From NCBI RefSeq assembly GCF_010868145.1, contig NZ_JAAGUY010000007.1, positions 161,850 to 225,849 on the forward strand: DNA of 64,000 nt, in the 5' to 3' direction. The translations under genes were made by a program, and so were the position numbers. This document shows positions 1 through 8,444 of the stretch, one piece after another. The notes beneath the pieces are model-generated. The model searched no databases, was not told the origin of the DNA, and worked only from the letters and a program-made list of their open reading frames with translations. Numbering within the stretch: the first letter of the stretch is position 1; the number at the start of each line of letters is the position of its first letter. The stretch comes from Nocardia cyriacigeorgica (GTDB lineage: Bacteria > Actinomycetota > Actinomycetes > Mycobacteriales > Mycobacteriaceae).

Positions 1-234
1 CTCGCGGTGTAGCGCGACCGCGTCCACCCATGGATCGCGACGGAGCAGCCGCACCTCACCCGACGTGCGGGCCAGTACGCCGAGCAGAATGCGGATGGTG
101 GTGGATTTGCCTGCACCATTGGGGCCGAGGAAGCCGTGCACCTCGCCCTGATCCACTTCGAGGTCGAGCCCGTCGAGTGCGCGAACCTGGCCGAAATGTT
201 TGTGCAGATCCCGGACGTGGATGACCGATGTCAT
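1..234 (-). CDS. ABC transporter ATP-binding protein (N-terminal 78 codons, cut by window edge)
   Basis: The N-terminal part of an ABC-type ATPase. The Walker A motif GPNGAGKST lies at residues 37-45, preceded by the usual first strand ([12 protein letters not shown]). The sequence is of the drug-exporter/daunorubicin-resistance (DrrA-like) type, which normally continues to about 300 residues and pairs with a membrane permease gene that would lie outside the window. The ATG is 20 nt downstream of the TetR gene stop on the same strand, so the two are probably co-transcribed and the regulator probably controls this exporter. The substrate cannot be inferred. Confidence 0.85.
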   Translation of the reverse strand, partial: MTSVIHVRDLHKHFGQVRALDGLDLEVDQGEVHGFLGPNGAGKSTTIRILLGVLARTSGEVRLLRRDPWVDAVALHRE

Positions 235-254
235 GGGAACTCCTGGTGAGAGTT

Positions 255-920
255 TCAGGTATCTGGAGTCGTGTGATCGAGGAGGGCATCGAGCATCATC
301 GAGTCGGCCAGCAGGCCGTTGGTGAAGACCTCGACGCCGGGGAGAAGCATCTGGTCGGCGTATTCGCGCAGCGCCTTGCCGTAGTCGAGCGGGCCGTCAT
401 GAGTGTCCGCATACAGCTGGAGAAACAGCATCATTCCGCCACCGTTGTTCAGCGCCAGGTATCGGGCCGTCGCCTTCAGATCACGCGGCGCGCGAATCGT
501 TCCCGCGGCGACGCCCGCGGTCAAATAGTGTTCGACATCGGACACCATGTGCTCGAACAACGCGCTCGCGAGTCCGCCACCGGCCTGAAAACTGCGCACG
601 ATATAGGCCACCATGGGTGCGAAACTTTCGATTTCGGCGAGCTGGCCGAGAAAACTCGACGGTGAGGGACGCTCGACGGAATCCATTTTCGATTTCCGGA
701 TGACGGTGCGTACGTAGTCGTCACATTCCTCGCGCAACCCGTCTTTCGATCCGAAATGGTGATTGACGAGTCCGGGCGAGACGCCGGCGGCGGCGGCGAT
801 GGCACGCACTCCGACACCGAATCCTTGTTCGCCGAAGATGGCGATGGCGGCGTCGCGAATACGCGCACGAGTACTCAGATCCGAGGCGGATCCTTCCGGT
901 ACGGCTGATCGGTTAAACAC
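255..920 (-). CDS. TetR/AcrR family transcriptional regulator
   Basis: A 221-residue protein with a classical N-terminal TetR helix-turn-helix at about residues 37-58 ([20 protein letters not shown] followed by SKDGL) and a helical ligand-binding C-terminal domain. The start is a GTG. A promoter-like TTGACT/TAGTAT pair ends 9 nt upstream, so the message would be nearly leaderless. It is upstream of and co-directional with the ABC ATPase gene and is probably its local repressor. The ligand is unknown. Confidence 0.88.
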   Translation of the reverse strand: MFNRSAVPEGSASDLSTRARIRDAAIAIFGEQGFGVGVRAIAAAAGVSPGLVNHHFGSKDGLREECDDYVRTVIRKSKMDSVERPSPSSFLGQLAEIESFAPMVAYIVRSFQAGGGLASALFEHMVSDVEHYLTAGVAAGTIRAPRDLKATARYLALNNGGGMMLFLQLYADTHDGPLDYGKALREYADQMLLPGVEVFTNGLLADSMMLDALLDHTTPDT

Positions 921-929
921 ATGTTCAAT

Positions 930-959
930 ATACTAAACAGGCGTTCAAAGGTCAGTCAA
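930..959 (-). promoter_or_regulatory. Candidate sigma-A promoter of the TetR-ABC operon
   Basis: On the minus strand TTGACT (954-959) and TAGTAT (930-935) are separated by 18 nt, and the GTG start follows 9 nt after the -10 box. The AT-rich segment around it would also suit a TetR operator. Spacing and hexamers were read by eye; there is no transcript evidence. Confidence 0.5.
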
Positions 960-1063
960 TGGTTAGGTACGGCGGGAGCGTAAAAGTGTCGGAGGAAGGG
1001 CGCGGGGCGGTGTCCGGCCCACGCCGTCAGGAACGCTCAGACGTCGGCCTCGCGAGTTCGAGC

Positions 1064-1702
1064 TCAGCCCCTCGAGGCGCAGAGCAGTCCGTCGCCGACC
1101 GGAATCAGCACACTCGTCAGGTCGGGATCCTCAGCGATGGCCCTGGTCGCGGCCCGTACCGCCTGGGTGGCCGCATCGCGTTGCGCGGGATCGGGCACCC
1201 GCCCGCCGAGCAGTGCGTTGTGCAGCAGGATCGCACCGCCGTCGCGCAGCAGCCGCACGCCTTCGGCGACATATTGCGGATGCTCGACCGGCGCGGCATC
1301 GATGAACACCAGGTCGTAGGCGCCGTCGGCCAGCCGCGGCAGCACATCGAGGGCACGACCGTTGATCAGCCGGGTGCGGGCGAGTGGGATGTCGGCGGCA
1401 CGGAAGGCGTCCTTGGCCGCCCTCTGGTGCTCCGGCTCGGAGTCGATGGTGGTCAGCGTGCCGTCCTCGCGCATGCCATCCAGCAGCCACAACCCGCTGA
1501 TGCCCGCGCCGGTCCCCACCTCGACGACGGCCCGTGCGCCGAGCATCTGCGCATACATGCTCAACAGGGCCCCGACCGACGGCGCCACCGGCGCGGCGCC
1601 CAATTCGGTGGCCCGTTCGCGGGCGCTGACGAGGATCTCGTCCTCCACGACGGATTCCTCCACGTAGGCGAGATTTCGCTCCAGGTTCGATGCCACGCCC
1701 AT
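1064..1702 (-). CDS. SAM-dependent O-methyltransferase (Rv1220c-like)
   Basis: A 212-residue class I methyltransferase of the catechol/caffeoyl-CoA O-methyltransferase type. The SAM-binding loop [10 protein letters not shown] is at residues 61-70, the acidic end of strand 2 at TTIDSEPEH, and the metal/SAM-site motif VFIDAAP at 132-138. The length is normal for the family. In M. tuberculosis the orthologue Rv1220c lies divergently next to sigE, the same arrangement as here. The acceptor substrate is not known. Confidence 0.88.
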   Translation of the reverse strand: MGVASNLERNLAYVEESVVEDEILVSARERATELGAAPVAPSVGALLSMYAQMLGARAVVEVGTGAGISGLWLLDGMREDGTLTTIDSEPEHQRAAKDAFRAADIPLARTRLINGRALDVLPRLADGAYDLVFIDAAPVEHPQYVAEGVRLLRDGGAILLHNALLGGRVPDPAQRDAATQAVRAATRAIAEDPDLTSVLIPVGDGLLCASRG

Positions 1703-1850
1703 GAGGCTATGCCAAACCGTGACCAGCGGCCCGAAACATTCTCAGGTGTCCCTCAGGATCTCCATACACACGCCATATCGCGACACGAAAGAGTAGGCAC
1801 CACGCAAGACCAGCCGACCGGCCGGCGAAATGAGCCAGAGCACCGGGGTC

Positions 1851-1878
1851 GGGAACAACCGAACACCTTCCATCGGTT
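1851..1878 (+). promoter_or_regulatory. Candidate ECF (SigE/SigH-type) promoter upstream of sigE
   Basis: GGGAAC (1851-1856) is followed after 17 nt by CGGTT (1874-1878), close to the mycobacterial SigE/SigH pattern GGGAAY-N16-18-cGTT. It lies about 86 nt upstream of the sigE ATG. M. tuberculosis sigE is known to be transcribed in part from a stress-sigma promoter, so this is a plausible counterpart. It was identified by eye only. Confidence 0.4.
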
Positions 1879-1963
1879 GTACCCGACAGCGACGGTCCGT
1901 GAATCCGGACCGCTGCCCGAACTCCTTCGCCACGGTCCCGAGTAGGAGGTATTTCCCATCCAC

Positions 1964-2635
1964 ATGGTCGATGCGGCGCGTGAGTACGCCACCCTGCCCG
2001 AGCTGCCCACACAGCACGAGGTCACTGCACTGGAACTGGCCGAGGTGGCCGAAGACGAACTGACCGGCACCGCGGCCTTCGATGCCACCGGTGACCGTTC
2101 GGTCATGCCGTCCTGGGACGAACTGGTCCGTGAACACGCCGACCGGGTGTACCGGCTCGCCTATCGCCTCTCCGGCGACGCGCAAGATGCCGAGGATCTG
2201 ACCCAGGAGACGTTCATCCGGGTCTTCCGTTCCCTGTCGAACTACCAGCCGGGCACCTTCGAGGGCTGGCTACATCGCATCACCACCAACCTGTTCCTTG
2301 ACATGGTCCGCCGCCGCAGCCGCATCCGGATGGAAGCGCTGCCCGAGGACTACGACCGGGTGCCCGCCCAGGGACCGGGGCCGGAGCAGGTCTACCATGA
2401 CGCGCGCCTGGATCCCGACCTGCAATCGGCACTGGATGCGCTGGCGCCGGAGTTCCGCGCCGCAGTCGTGCTGTGTGACATCGAGGGGCTGTCCTACGAG
2501 GAGATCGGCGCGACACTCGGGGTGAAACTCGGCACCGTCCGCAGCCGGATCCATCGCGGCCGTCAGGCACTGCGCGAGCACCTTGCGCATAATGGAACTC
2601 AGGAGCGCTTCGCCGACTCGGCGAGCAGGTCCTGA
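1964..2635 (+). CDS. sigE: ECF RNA polymerase sigma factor SigE
   Basis: A 223-residue ECF sigma factor. Sigma region 2 (about residues 50-115) contains [20 protein letters not shown] and the WLHRITTN segment. Region 4 (about 160-210) contains [20 protein letters not shown] followed by IHRGR. An AGGAGG Shine-Dalgarno sits 14 nt before the ATG, rather far, so a slightly different start is possible. The genes that follow are an anti-sigma factor, a PDZ serine protease and TatB, as in the M. tuberculosis sigE locus (Rv1221-Rv1224), so the assignment rests on synteny as well as sequence. Its role is the envelope, heat and oxidative stress response. Confidence 0.93.
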   Translation: MVDAAREYATLPELPTQHEVTALELAEVAEDELTGTAAFDATGDRSVMPSWDELVREHADRVYRLAYRLSGDAQDAEDLTQETFIRVFRSLSNYQPGTFEGWLHRITTNLFLDMVRRRSRIRMEALPEDYDRVPAQGPGPEQVYHDARLDPDLQSALDALAPEFRAAVVLCDIEGLSYEEIGATLGVKLGTVRSRIHRGRQALREHLAHNGTQERFADSASRS

Positions 2636-2714
2636 CAGCAGCAAGAAACGGGTGAATTCCGGCCATCGCGCCGCACCCGGCCGTGACTATGTCGGTTGGA
2701 AGGGTGAGCACCGA

Positions 2715-3107
2715 ATGAGTGGCGACTCCAGTACGTCAGGTCGTTCACCGCGTTTCCGCTCCACCGAGCATCTGGCGAGCGAGGCTGTCGCCGCCTATGT
2801 GGACGGCGAACTCCGCATGAACGCCTATCTGCGTGCCGCCCAGCATCTTTCCGTCTGCCCGGAATGCGCGGCCGAGGTCGAGGCCCAGCAGCAGGCGCGC
2901 ATCGCGTTGCGCCGGGCAGGCCAGGTATCGATTCCGCACGGGCTGCACGACAGCCTGACCCGGATTCCGCTCGGCGAACTCCCCGGCACCGATCGCTCCG
3001 CCGCCGCGGCTCAGCATTCCCGTGACGAGGCCGTTTCCGGTTTCCTCGGTGGGTCTTTCAGCGCGAGCTTCGACAGTAGGCGGTGGACAACGTGGTGGCG
3101 CAAGTAG
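2715..3107 (+). CDS. rseA: Zinc-associated anti-sigma factor (RseA-like)
   Basis: A 130-residue protein with the ZAS-type motif H-x3-C-x2-C (QHLSVCPECAAE), the hallmark of zinc-associated anti-sigma factors that hold an ECF sigma factor. No transmembrane segment is visible, so it should be cytosolic like mycobacterial RseA. The ATG at 2715 was chosen because GGAAGGG lies about 10 nt upstream; a longer reading from 2583 would overlap sigE and adds an unconserved leader. It sits directly after sigE and before htrA and is expected to bind SigE until stress releases it. Confidence 0.88.
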   Translation: MSGDSSTSGRSPRFRSTEHLASEAVAAYVDGELRMNAYLRAAQHLSVCPECAAEVEAQQQARIALRRAGQVSIPHGLHDSLTRIPLGELPGTDRSAAAAQHSRDEAVSGFLGGSFSASFDSRRWTTWWRK

Positions 3108-3117
3108 AGTTTGGCGC

Positions 3118-4644
3118 GTGACCACCGAATCGACGAACACCGGATCGGCCGACACCTCGGATTCGGCGGCCAACAGGGGGAACCTGCGGCCGCCCGACGC
3201 GCCCGTCCTCGGGCCGCGCCCGGTATACCGCCCGCACGTGGATACCCACACCGCTCGTGCCTTCCGCCGCCCCTCCGGCCAGGCCGGATCCTTCGCTCCC
3301 CGCACCGAGAGCGCTGCCGCCCAGAGCAGCGACAAGGTGCAGAATCGGCCGCCGGACGCCGTGCTGGCCGAGGCCTTCGGACGTCCCGCGGGCTCGGACG
3401 AACTGCTCCAGCGTGACCCCGACGCCGTCACCGGCGACACCGAGGTCGCTGGCCCGGCCGATCCCTGGCGCGATCCGGAATCCGGCGCCCGGCTCGGTGC
3501 GCCGGCGCTGCCCTCCCCCGCACCGCAGACGCTTGGCACGGCCACCAAACTGTCCGCGCGTGAGGTGCTGTTCGGCTCTCGCATCGCGCCACGGGCGCTC
3601 GTACTGCTCGCGGTGATCGCACTGGCCATCGGCCTGATCGGCGGCCTCGTCGGCCGGCTGACCGCGGAGACGGCCTCCACCCTCACCTCACGCAAGGTCG
3701 CTCTCGAGCAGACCAGCGACACCGAGCAGCCGCACGGGCAGATCGCCCAGGTCGCCGATGCCGTGCTGCCGTCGGTGGTGTCGATCCGCACGACCGTCGG
3801 CGACAACGGTGCCACCGGCTCGGGCGTGGTCATCGACGGCAACGGCTACATCGCCACCAACAACCACGTCATCTCCATGGCCGCACAGGACAATTCCGGC
3901 CGCGCGAAGATCCAGGTGATGTTCTCCGACGGCACCCGGGTGCCCGCGAATATCGTCGGCCGCGATACCAAAACCGATCTCGCGGTCCTCAAGGTCGATG
4001 TGAAAAATCTCACTGTCGCTCAGCTCGGTAGGTCCGAGGACGTTCAGGTGGGCGATGCCGTGCTCGCCGTCGGCTCTCCGCTCGGACTGAGCAAAACGGT
4101 GACCTCGGGCATCGTCAGCGCGCTGCACCGTCCGGTGAAACTGGAGGGCGAGGGTAGCGACACCAAGGCCGTCATCGACGCCGTGCAGACCGACGCCTCG
4201 ATCAACCCCGGTAACTCCGGTGGCGCCCTGGTGGACATGGAAGGCCGGGTCATCGGCATCAATACCGCGATCCGCAGCGAGACCGGCGGCTCGGTCGGCC
4301 TCGGCTTCGCCGTCCCGGTCGACGTGGTCACCGATGTCGCCCAGACCCTGATCCGTGACGGCGTCAAACACCATCCAGTGATCGGCCTGAGTGCGCGCAC
4401 CAAGTCCGTGGCCAACGAGGCCATGAGCGGTGCCGAGGTGGCCGACGTGGCGCCCGGTGGCCCCGGCGCCGACGCGGGGATCGTCGAGGGCGACGTCATT
4501 GTCAAGGTGGGCGACCGCGAGGTCACCGGGCCGGAAGAGCTCGTCGTCGCAGTTCAGGCGAACAACATCGGCGATACGGTGACGGTGCGGTTGATCCGGG
4601 AAGGCCGGCAGGTGGACGTTCCGGTCACGCTGGAATCCGACTGA
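3118..4644 (+). CDS. htrA: Membrane-anchored HtrA/DegP-type serine protease with PDZ domain
   Basis: 508 residues from the GTG that follows the rseA stop by 10 nt. A disordered cytoplasmic N-terminus of about 160 residues is followed by one transmembrane helix (ALVLLAVIALAIGLIGG), a trypsin-like protease domain and a C-terminal PDZ domain. The catalytic triad is readable: His250 (ATNNHVIS), Asp287 (KTDLAVLK) and Ser367 (GNSGGAL). The PDZ domain includes VAPGGPGADAGIVEGDVI. It matches M. tuberculosis Rv1223 (HtrA/DegP) in position. Its role is periplasmic-side protein quality control, and possibly processing connected with the SigE response. Confidence 0.92.
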   Translation: MTTESTNTGSADTSDSAANRGNLRPPDAPVLGPRPVYRPHVDTHTARAFRRPSGQAGSFAPRTESAAAQSSDKVQNRPPDAVLAEAFGRPAGSDELLQRDPDAVTGDTEVAGPADPWRDPESGARLGAPALPSPAPQTLGTATKLSAREVLFGSRIAPRALVLLAVIALAIGLIGGLVGRLTAETASTLTSRKVALEQTSDTEQPHGQIAQVADAVLPSVVSIRTTVGDNGATGSGVVIDGNGYIATNNHVISMAAQDNSGRAKIQVMFSDGTRVPANIVGRDTKTDLAVLKVDVKNLTVAQLGRSEDVQVGDAVLAVGSPLGLSKTVTSGIVSALHRPVKLEGEGSDTKAVIDAVQTDASINPGNSGGALVDMEGRVIGINTAIRSETGGSVGLGFAVPVDVVTDVAQTLIRDGVKHHPVIGLSARTKSVANEAMSGAEVADVAPGGPGADAGIVEGDVIVKVGDREVTGPEELVVAVQANNIGDTVTVRLIREGRQVDVPVTLESD

Positions 4645-4677
4645 TCCGGCTCCCCCGAGGCGCGGTAGCCTGGTCTG

Positions 4678-5094
4678 GTGTTCAGCAACATCGGGTGGAG
4701 CGAGATGGTGATCCTGCTCGTCGCCGCCCTCGTCATCCTCGGCCCGGAGCGCCTGCCCGGTGCCGTGCGCTGGACCACCCGTAGCCTTCGTCAGGTGCGC
4801 GATTACGCCAGTGGCGCGAGCGCGCAATTGAAGCAGGAGCTGGGCCCCGAATTCGAGGACCTGCGTAAGCCACTCGCCGATCTGAACGAGCTGCGCGGAA
4901 TGACCCCGAAGTCCATGGTCACCAAACACCTTCTCAACGGCGATGATTCGCTGTTCAAGGACATCGACAAGGCCATGCCGGATAAGCAGGACCTCTACGG
5001 CACCAATAGTGGCATGCCTGGATACCCAGCGCCGAAGCTGGAGAAACCGTTGGAGCGCAACGAACGTCCGCCGATCGACAGCGACGCCACCTGA
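4678..5094 (+). CDS. tatB: Twin-arginine translocase subunit TatB
   Basis: 138 residues from a GTG. The N-terminal membrane helix ([19 protein letters not shown]) carries the Tat A/B hinge GPERLP, followed by an amphipathic helix and a polar tail. Length and sequence fit TatB rather than the shorter TatA. It is 33 nt downstream of htrA and probably co-transcribed with it; in M. tuberculosis tatB (Rv1224) is also next to htrA. It forms the Tat substrate receptor with TatC, whose gene is not in this window. The Tat-signal protein at 42.6-43.3 kb would be a client. Confidence 0.92.
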   Translation: MFSNIGWSEMVILLVAALVILGPERLPGAVRWTTRSLRQVRDYASGASAQLKQELGPEFEDLRKPLADLNELRGMTPKSMVTKHLLNGDDSLFKDIDKAMPDKQDLYGTNSGMPGYPAPKLEKPLERNERPPIDSDAT

Positions 5095-5146
5095 TCTGTC
5101 AAGCGAACTAGACACCCGTCCGGCTTACGCTGTCTACACTTCGCAC

Positions 5147-6007
5147 ATGTCGGCCGATGACGTGGCGCGGGTGTTCGCGATCGAGGACAAGGTCGAGCGC
5201 CTCAAGGCAGCCACTGACGGTGTCGCGGCGGCGCAGCAGACCATCAACGAACTCACGCGGATTCGTCGTGCGGTGATTCGTGAGTTACATGCCGAGGGCT
5301 GGACGTTCGCCAGAATCGGTGCGGCAGCTGGTCTTTCCCGGGCGCGCATCCATCAGGTGAGTACGCAGGGCCCGGCACCGGAGGGACTGTTCTTCGGACA
5401 CGGTGCGCTCACCGTGCTCACCCCTCGGGTCCGCACGGGGCGGCTGGTCGGGGCGCCCGATCCCGCGGCCGCCCCACGTCTGGCCGAGCTGCTGCGCGAA
5501 CTGGGGTTCTCGGTGACAGTCGAGCATTTCCTGCCCGGCCATCCGATCGACCTGCACCGCGACGGGCTGATCGTGCTCGGCGGCCCGGAACTATCCCCCA
5601 GCTTGCGTCAGCTCATCGCCGCCGATCCGCGGCTGCGGCGCACAGTGGCCAGAGCCGGTGACGGCCGGCGAGGTATCGAGGACCGCGCGGCCCGGCGGGT
5701 GTTCCGGCCCGCCGGACCCGAACCGCACGACATCGCCTACCTCGCCCGGCTGCCGCGCCCCGACGGCCACGGTTCGATTCTGGTGATCGACGGCCTGCAT
5801 CCGCCGGGTTCGCTCGGCGCGGTCCGCCTGCTGGCCACCCGCCTGGCCGGTCTGCACGAGCGCGCGGGCAGTCGCCGGTTCTCGGTGCTGATCGCGGTGC
5901 GGTTCGAGCGCAGCACCGGCGAGCCCATCGAGGCCGAGCTGCTCACCCCGGTGTATCGCCATGAGGCGGTCGACGCCAGACCTGTGACGCTGCGCCAGCG
6001 CCGCTGA
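5147..6007 (+). CDS. HTH protein with conserved C-terminal domain of unknown function
   Basis: 286 residues. The first 75 form a helical DNA-binding region with an HTH resembling sigma region 4 (GWTFARIGAAAGLSRARIHQ). The remaining ~200 residues look like an alpha/beta domain beginning with IVLGGPELSPSLRQL and continuing through ARLPRPDGHGSILVIDGLHP and GSLGAVRLLATRLAGLHERA to a LTPVYRHE end. I recall similar C-terminal domains on other actinobacterial HTH proteins but know no assigned function. A TACACT element ends about 8 nt upstream of the ATG, suggesting a near-leaderless message. It may sense a small ligand and regulate transcription; that is inference. Confidence 0.7.
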   Translation: MSADDVARVFAIEDKVERLKAATDGVAAAQQTINELTRIRRAVIRELHAEGWTFARIGAAAGLSRARIHQVSTQGPAPEGLFFGHGALTVLTPRVRTGRLVGAPDPAAAPRLAELLRELGFSVTVEHFLPGHPIDLHRDGLIVLGGPELSPSLRQLIAADPRLRRTVARAGDGRRGIEDRAARRVFRPAGPEPHDIAYLARLPRPDGHGSILVIDGLHPPGSLGAVRLLATRLAGLHERAGSRRFSVLIAVRFERSTGEPIEAELLTPVYRHEAVDARPVTLRQRR

Positions 6008-6156
6008 CGGCCGCTTTCCCGAGAAGGCCTGGTCGCCGCATCACCCTCCGGTTCCGGCGTCCCTCCCCCATGCTTAGATAGCCGAGAAGTAACTACCTGA
6101 GGGCGTGGTCGTTGCACAGCCTCGGGTGCCGGCAATCACATGACGCGGAGGCACAG

Positions 6157-6531
6157 GTGAATGTGATGACGATCCTTGCGGCGGCCTTGATCGCAATCGG
6201 ATTGCTGGTGACCGTCGCCGTTTTTATCCGCAAGCCCGCCGATCATCGCCGAGCGCACGTTACCGTGGCCGAGCTACAGGCCAGACTCGCCGATGAGACC
6301 GAGCCCGACGGCGAGGACGCGGCCAACGAGGCGGAGTTGGCCACGGACGAGGCCGGTCGACCTGGCGACGAGGCACAGCCGACTGCTGGCGAGACCGATC
6401 CGGCCACCGACGAGGCCGAGCCGCTCGTCGCCGACTCCAAGCCGACGGCCGAGCTGACGCCGGAATCCTCGGCCGAGCCACACTCGCCTACCACGACCGA
6501 TGCGCGCGAGGGTAACCCCGAGGCGAGCTGA
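6157..6531 (+). CDS. Acidic single-pass membrane protein of unknown function
   Basis: 124 residues from a GTG at 6157, supported by GGAG about 6 nt upstream; an ATG at 6166 is an alternative. One N-terminal membrane helix (ILAAALIAIGLLVTVAVFI) is followed by an ~85-residue tail that is almost all Asp, Glu, Ala, Pro and Thr with repeated DEAxP/ETDPATDEAEP-type units, so it is probably disordered. It is convergent with gpgS. The place next to gpgS corresponds to Rv1209 in M. tuberculosis, a small protein of unknown function; orthology is only positional. Confidence 0.6.
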   Translation: MNVMTILAAALIAIGLLVTVAVFIRKPADHRRAHVTVAELQARLADETEPDGEDAANEAELATDEAGRPGDEAQPTAGETDPATDEAEPLVADSKPTAELTPESSAEPHSPTTTDAREGNPEAS

Positions 6532-6569
6532 GCAACCTCAGCCGTACGCCCGAGAGTCCCACTGCCGCG

Positions 6570-6597
6570 CCTGAGCTTCGCCGGTGCGAAGCTCAGG
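6570..6597. terminator. Bidirectional hairpin terminator between the acidic membrane gene and gpgS
   Basis: A perfect 12-bp inverted repeat (CCTGAGCTTCGC / GCGAAGCTCAGG) with a 4-nt loop lies between two convergent genes. Its right arm overlaps the TGA of gpgS. No U-tract is visible on either side. Confidence 0.65.
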
Positions 6598-7531
6598 CCG
6601 CGACGCTCTCCGGACGCACCGTGTTCATCGGCGGCCGATCGGTCAGGCACACCTCGGTGCTGTGCGCGGTGAAGGCGTCGCCGATCAGCGGGAACTGCGT
6701 CAGGGCCGCTCCGGAATCGCGGACGCCGCTGCGTCCGAGCACGGTGCCGAGGATCTGGCGGCTCATCACACCCAGGTCGGCCAGCGGGCGGTTGCGGTGG
6801 GTGCGCACGCCCAGGTTGACCTGGCCGATCGCGTCAAGGCCGAGCCGGTCGTAGGTGTCGAGCAGCAGGCCGATCTCCACACCGTAGCCGGGGGCGAACG
6901 GGACCGAGGTCAGCAGTTCTCTGGTGCCCGCGTATTCGCCGCCGAGCGGTTGCAGAACCTCGGACAGGTCCGGGCGCAGCGCCGCCAGTAGCGGGCGGGC
7001 GACCAGCTCGGTGACGCGGCCGCCGCCGTGCGCGTCAACCGCACCGCCCTGCCGCAGCGGCCTGCGGTAGTAGGCCTTGACCAGGTGCAGATCGTCGACG
7101 GTCAGCAGCGGCCCGAGCAGTTTCGGCACGAACGCCGGATCGGGGTCGATCAGATCGGAATCGACGAAGGCCACCAGGTCGCCGCTGGTCACTGCCAGCG
7201 AACGCCACAGCACCTCGCCCTTGCCCGGCACCGGGTCGAGCTCGGGGACGGCCTGCTCCCGGCTAACCACGCGGGCACCGGCGGCACGGGCACGTTCGGC
7301 GGTGGCGTCGGTGGACCCCGAATCGAGCACGACCAGTTCGTCGACCAGGCTGCCGAGCAGCGGCCGGATACTGGCCACCACGTCGGCGACGGTGTGTTCC
7401 TCGTTCAGCGCGGGCAGCACCACCGAGACGGTGCGGCCTGCCTTGGCGGCGATCAGTTCGTCCACCGGCCAGGCCGGGGTGTCCCAGGTATTGGTCATCG
7501 CCCAGCCGGGCTCACGGTGTTGGATGCTCAT
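6593..7531 (-). CDS. gpgS: Glucosyl-3-phosphoglycerate synthase GpgS
   Basis: A 312-residue GT-A fold glycosyltransferase (GT81 type) that transfers glucose to 3-phosphoglycerate in the first step of methylglucose lipopolysaccharide synthesis. The family start VSVVLPALNEEHTVADVV, the nucleotide-sugar segment ELVVLDSGSTDAT and the metal-binding DSD (FVDSDL) are present, as is the GGEYAGTRELL region. Its ATG overlaps the TGA of folP2 (ATGA), with AGGA upstream, so translation is coupled. The pairing folP2-gpgS equals M. tuberculosis Rv1207-Rv1208. Confidence 0.93.
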   Translation of the reverse strand: MSIQHREPGWAMTNTWDTPAWPVDELIAAKAGRTVSVVLPALNEEHTVADVVASIRPLLGSLVDELVVLDSGSTDATAERARAAGARVVSREQAVPELDPVPGKGEVLWRSLAVTSGDLVAFVDSDLIDPDPAFVPKLLGPLLTVDDLHLVKAYYRRPLRQGGAVDAHGGGRVTELVARPLLAALRPDLSEVLQPLGGEYAGTRELLTSVPFAPGYGVEIGLLLDTYDRLGLDAIGQVNLGVRTHRNRPLADLGVMSRQILGTVLGRSGVRDSGAALTQFPLIGDAFTAHSTEVCLTDRPPMNTVRPESVAA

Positions 7532-8409
7532 ACCAGTCCTCGCAGGGTTCGTGCGGGGGGCCGGATACCCTGTATCGCGGCGATCATGTCCACCACTCGC
7601 CGGGTCGCGGCGACTTCGTGGACGCGGAAGACGCGAGCGCCCGCCGCCGCCGACCATGCCGTTGCTGCCAATGTGCCCTCCAGCCGCTCGGTGAGACCGA
7701 CACCCAACGTCTCTCCGATGAAATCCTTATTGCTGAGCGCCATCAAGACCGGCCATCCGGTTTTTACGAGAACGTCGACTCCGCGCAACAGTTCGAGCCC
7801 GTGGTAGGTGTTCTTGCCGAAATCATGGGTCGGGTCGATGAGGATCGAGTCGCGCCGCACCCCTGCGTCCAGCGCCGCTTCCGCCGCCCGCACCACCGTA
7901 TCGGTGACCTCGGTGACCACATCGGTATAGCGGACCCGATGCGGGCGGGTGCGTGGAATCGCGCCACCGGTGTGACTGCACACGATGCCCGCGCCGAGTT
8001 CGGCGGCGACGGCGACGAGGTCCGGGTCGGCCCCGGCCCAGGTGTCGTTGATCAAGTCCGAGCCCTCGCCGACGGCCGTCCGCGCCACCTCGGCGCGCCA
8101 GGTATCGACACTGATCAGCAGATCCGGGTACGCCGCGCGGATGGCGGCCACGAACGGGACGACCCGGCGGGTCTCCTCGACGGCATCGACCACCTCACCG
8201 GGTCCGGCCTTCACTCCGCCGATATCGACCAGGTCGGCGCCCTCATCGACCGCGCGGGCGACGGCGTCCATGGCAGCGGCATCGCTGAAGGTGGCGCCTC
8301 GGTCGTAGAACGAATCCGGGGTGCGGTTCACAATCGCCATGACCAGCGCCCGATCCGTCGCCACCGGGCGTCCGCACAGGGTCGGCGACGGCGCGTCGGG
8401 GCGGAACAT
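7528..8409 (-). CDS. folP2: Dihydropteroate synthase homologue FolP2 (probably lacking DHPS activity)
   Basis: A 293-residue TIM-barrel protein of the DHPS family. The opening MAIVNRTPDSFYDRG, the DTWRAEVA strand and LIDPTHDFGKN are recognisable. The loop that in active DHPS reads GGESTRPG is DIGGVKAGPG here, so the Ser-Thr-Arg residues that contact the pterin and pABA substrates are missing. The M. tuberculosis paralogue FolP2 (Rv1207) is reported to lack DHPS activity, and its genetic coupling to gpgS is kept here by an ATGA overlap, suggesting a role in that pathway. The true folP1 must be elsewhere. Confidence 0.88.
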   Translation of the reverse strand: MFRPDAPSPTLCGRPVATDRALVMAIVNRTPDSFYDRGATFSDAAAMDAVARAVDEGADLVDIGGVKAGPGEVVDAVEETRRVVPFVAAIRAAYPDLLISVDTWRAEVARTAVGEGSDLINDTWAGADPDLVAVAAELGAGIVCSHTGGAIPRTRPHRVRYTDVVTEVTDTVVRAAEAALDAGVRRDSILIDPTHDFGKNTYHGLELLRGVDVLVKTGWPVLMALSNKDFIGETLGVGLTERLEGTLAATAWSAAAGARVFRVHEVAATRRVVDMIAAIQGIRPPARTLRGLV

Positions 8410-8444
8410 GGCTCCGACTGTACCGACTCGTGTATCGGCCGCTC

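Noticed and set aside
959..1945. 328-codon plus-strand open frame
   Set aside because: Antisense to the O-methyltransferase gene; Arg/His/Gln-rich composition typical of a shadow frame in GC-rich DNA.
2583..2714. Upstream extension of the anti-sigma factor overlapping sigE
   Set aside because: The extra residues are not family-like, while the ATG at 2715 has a good Shine-Dalgarno.
3688..5115. 475-codon minus-strand open frame
   Set aside because: Antisense to htrA and tatB, both clearly real; low-complexity Asp/His-rich translation.
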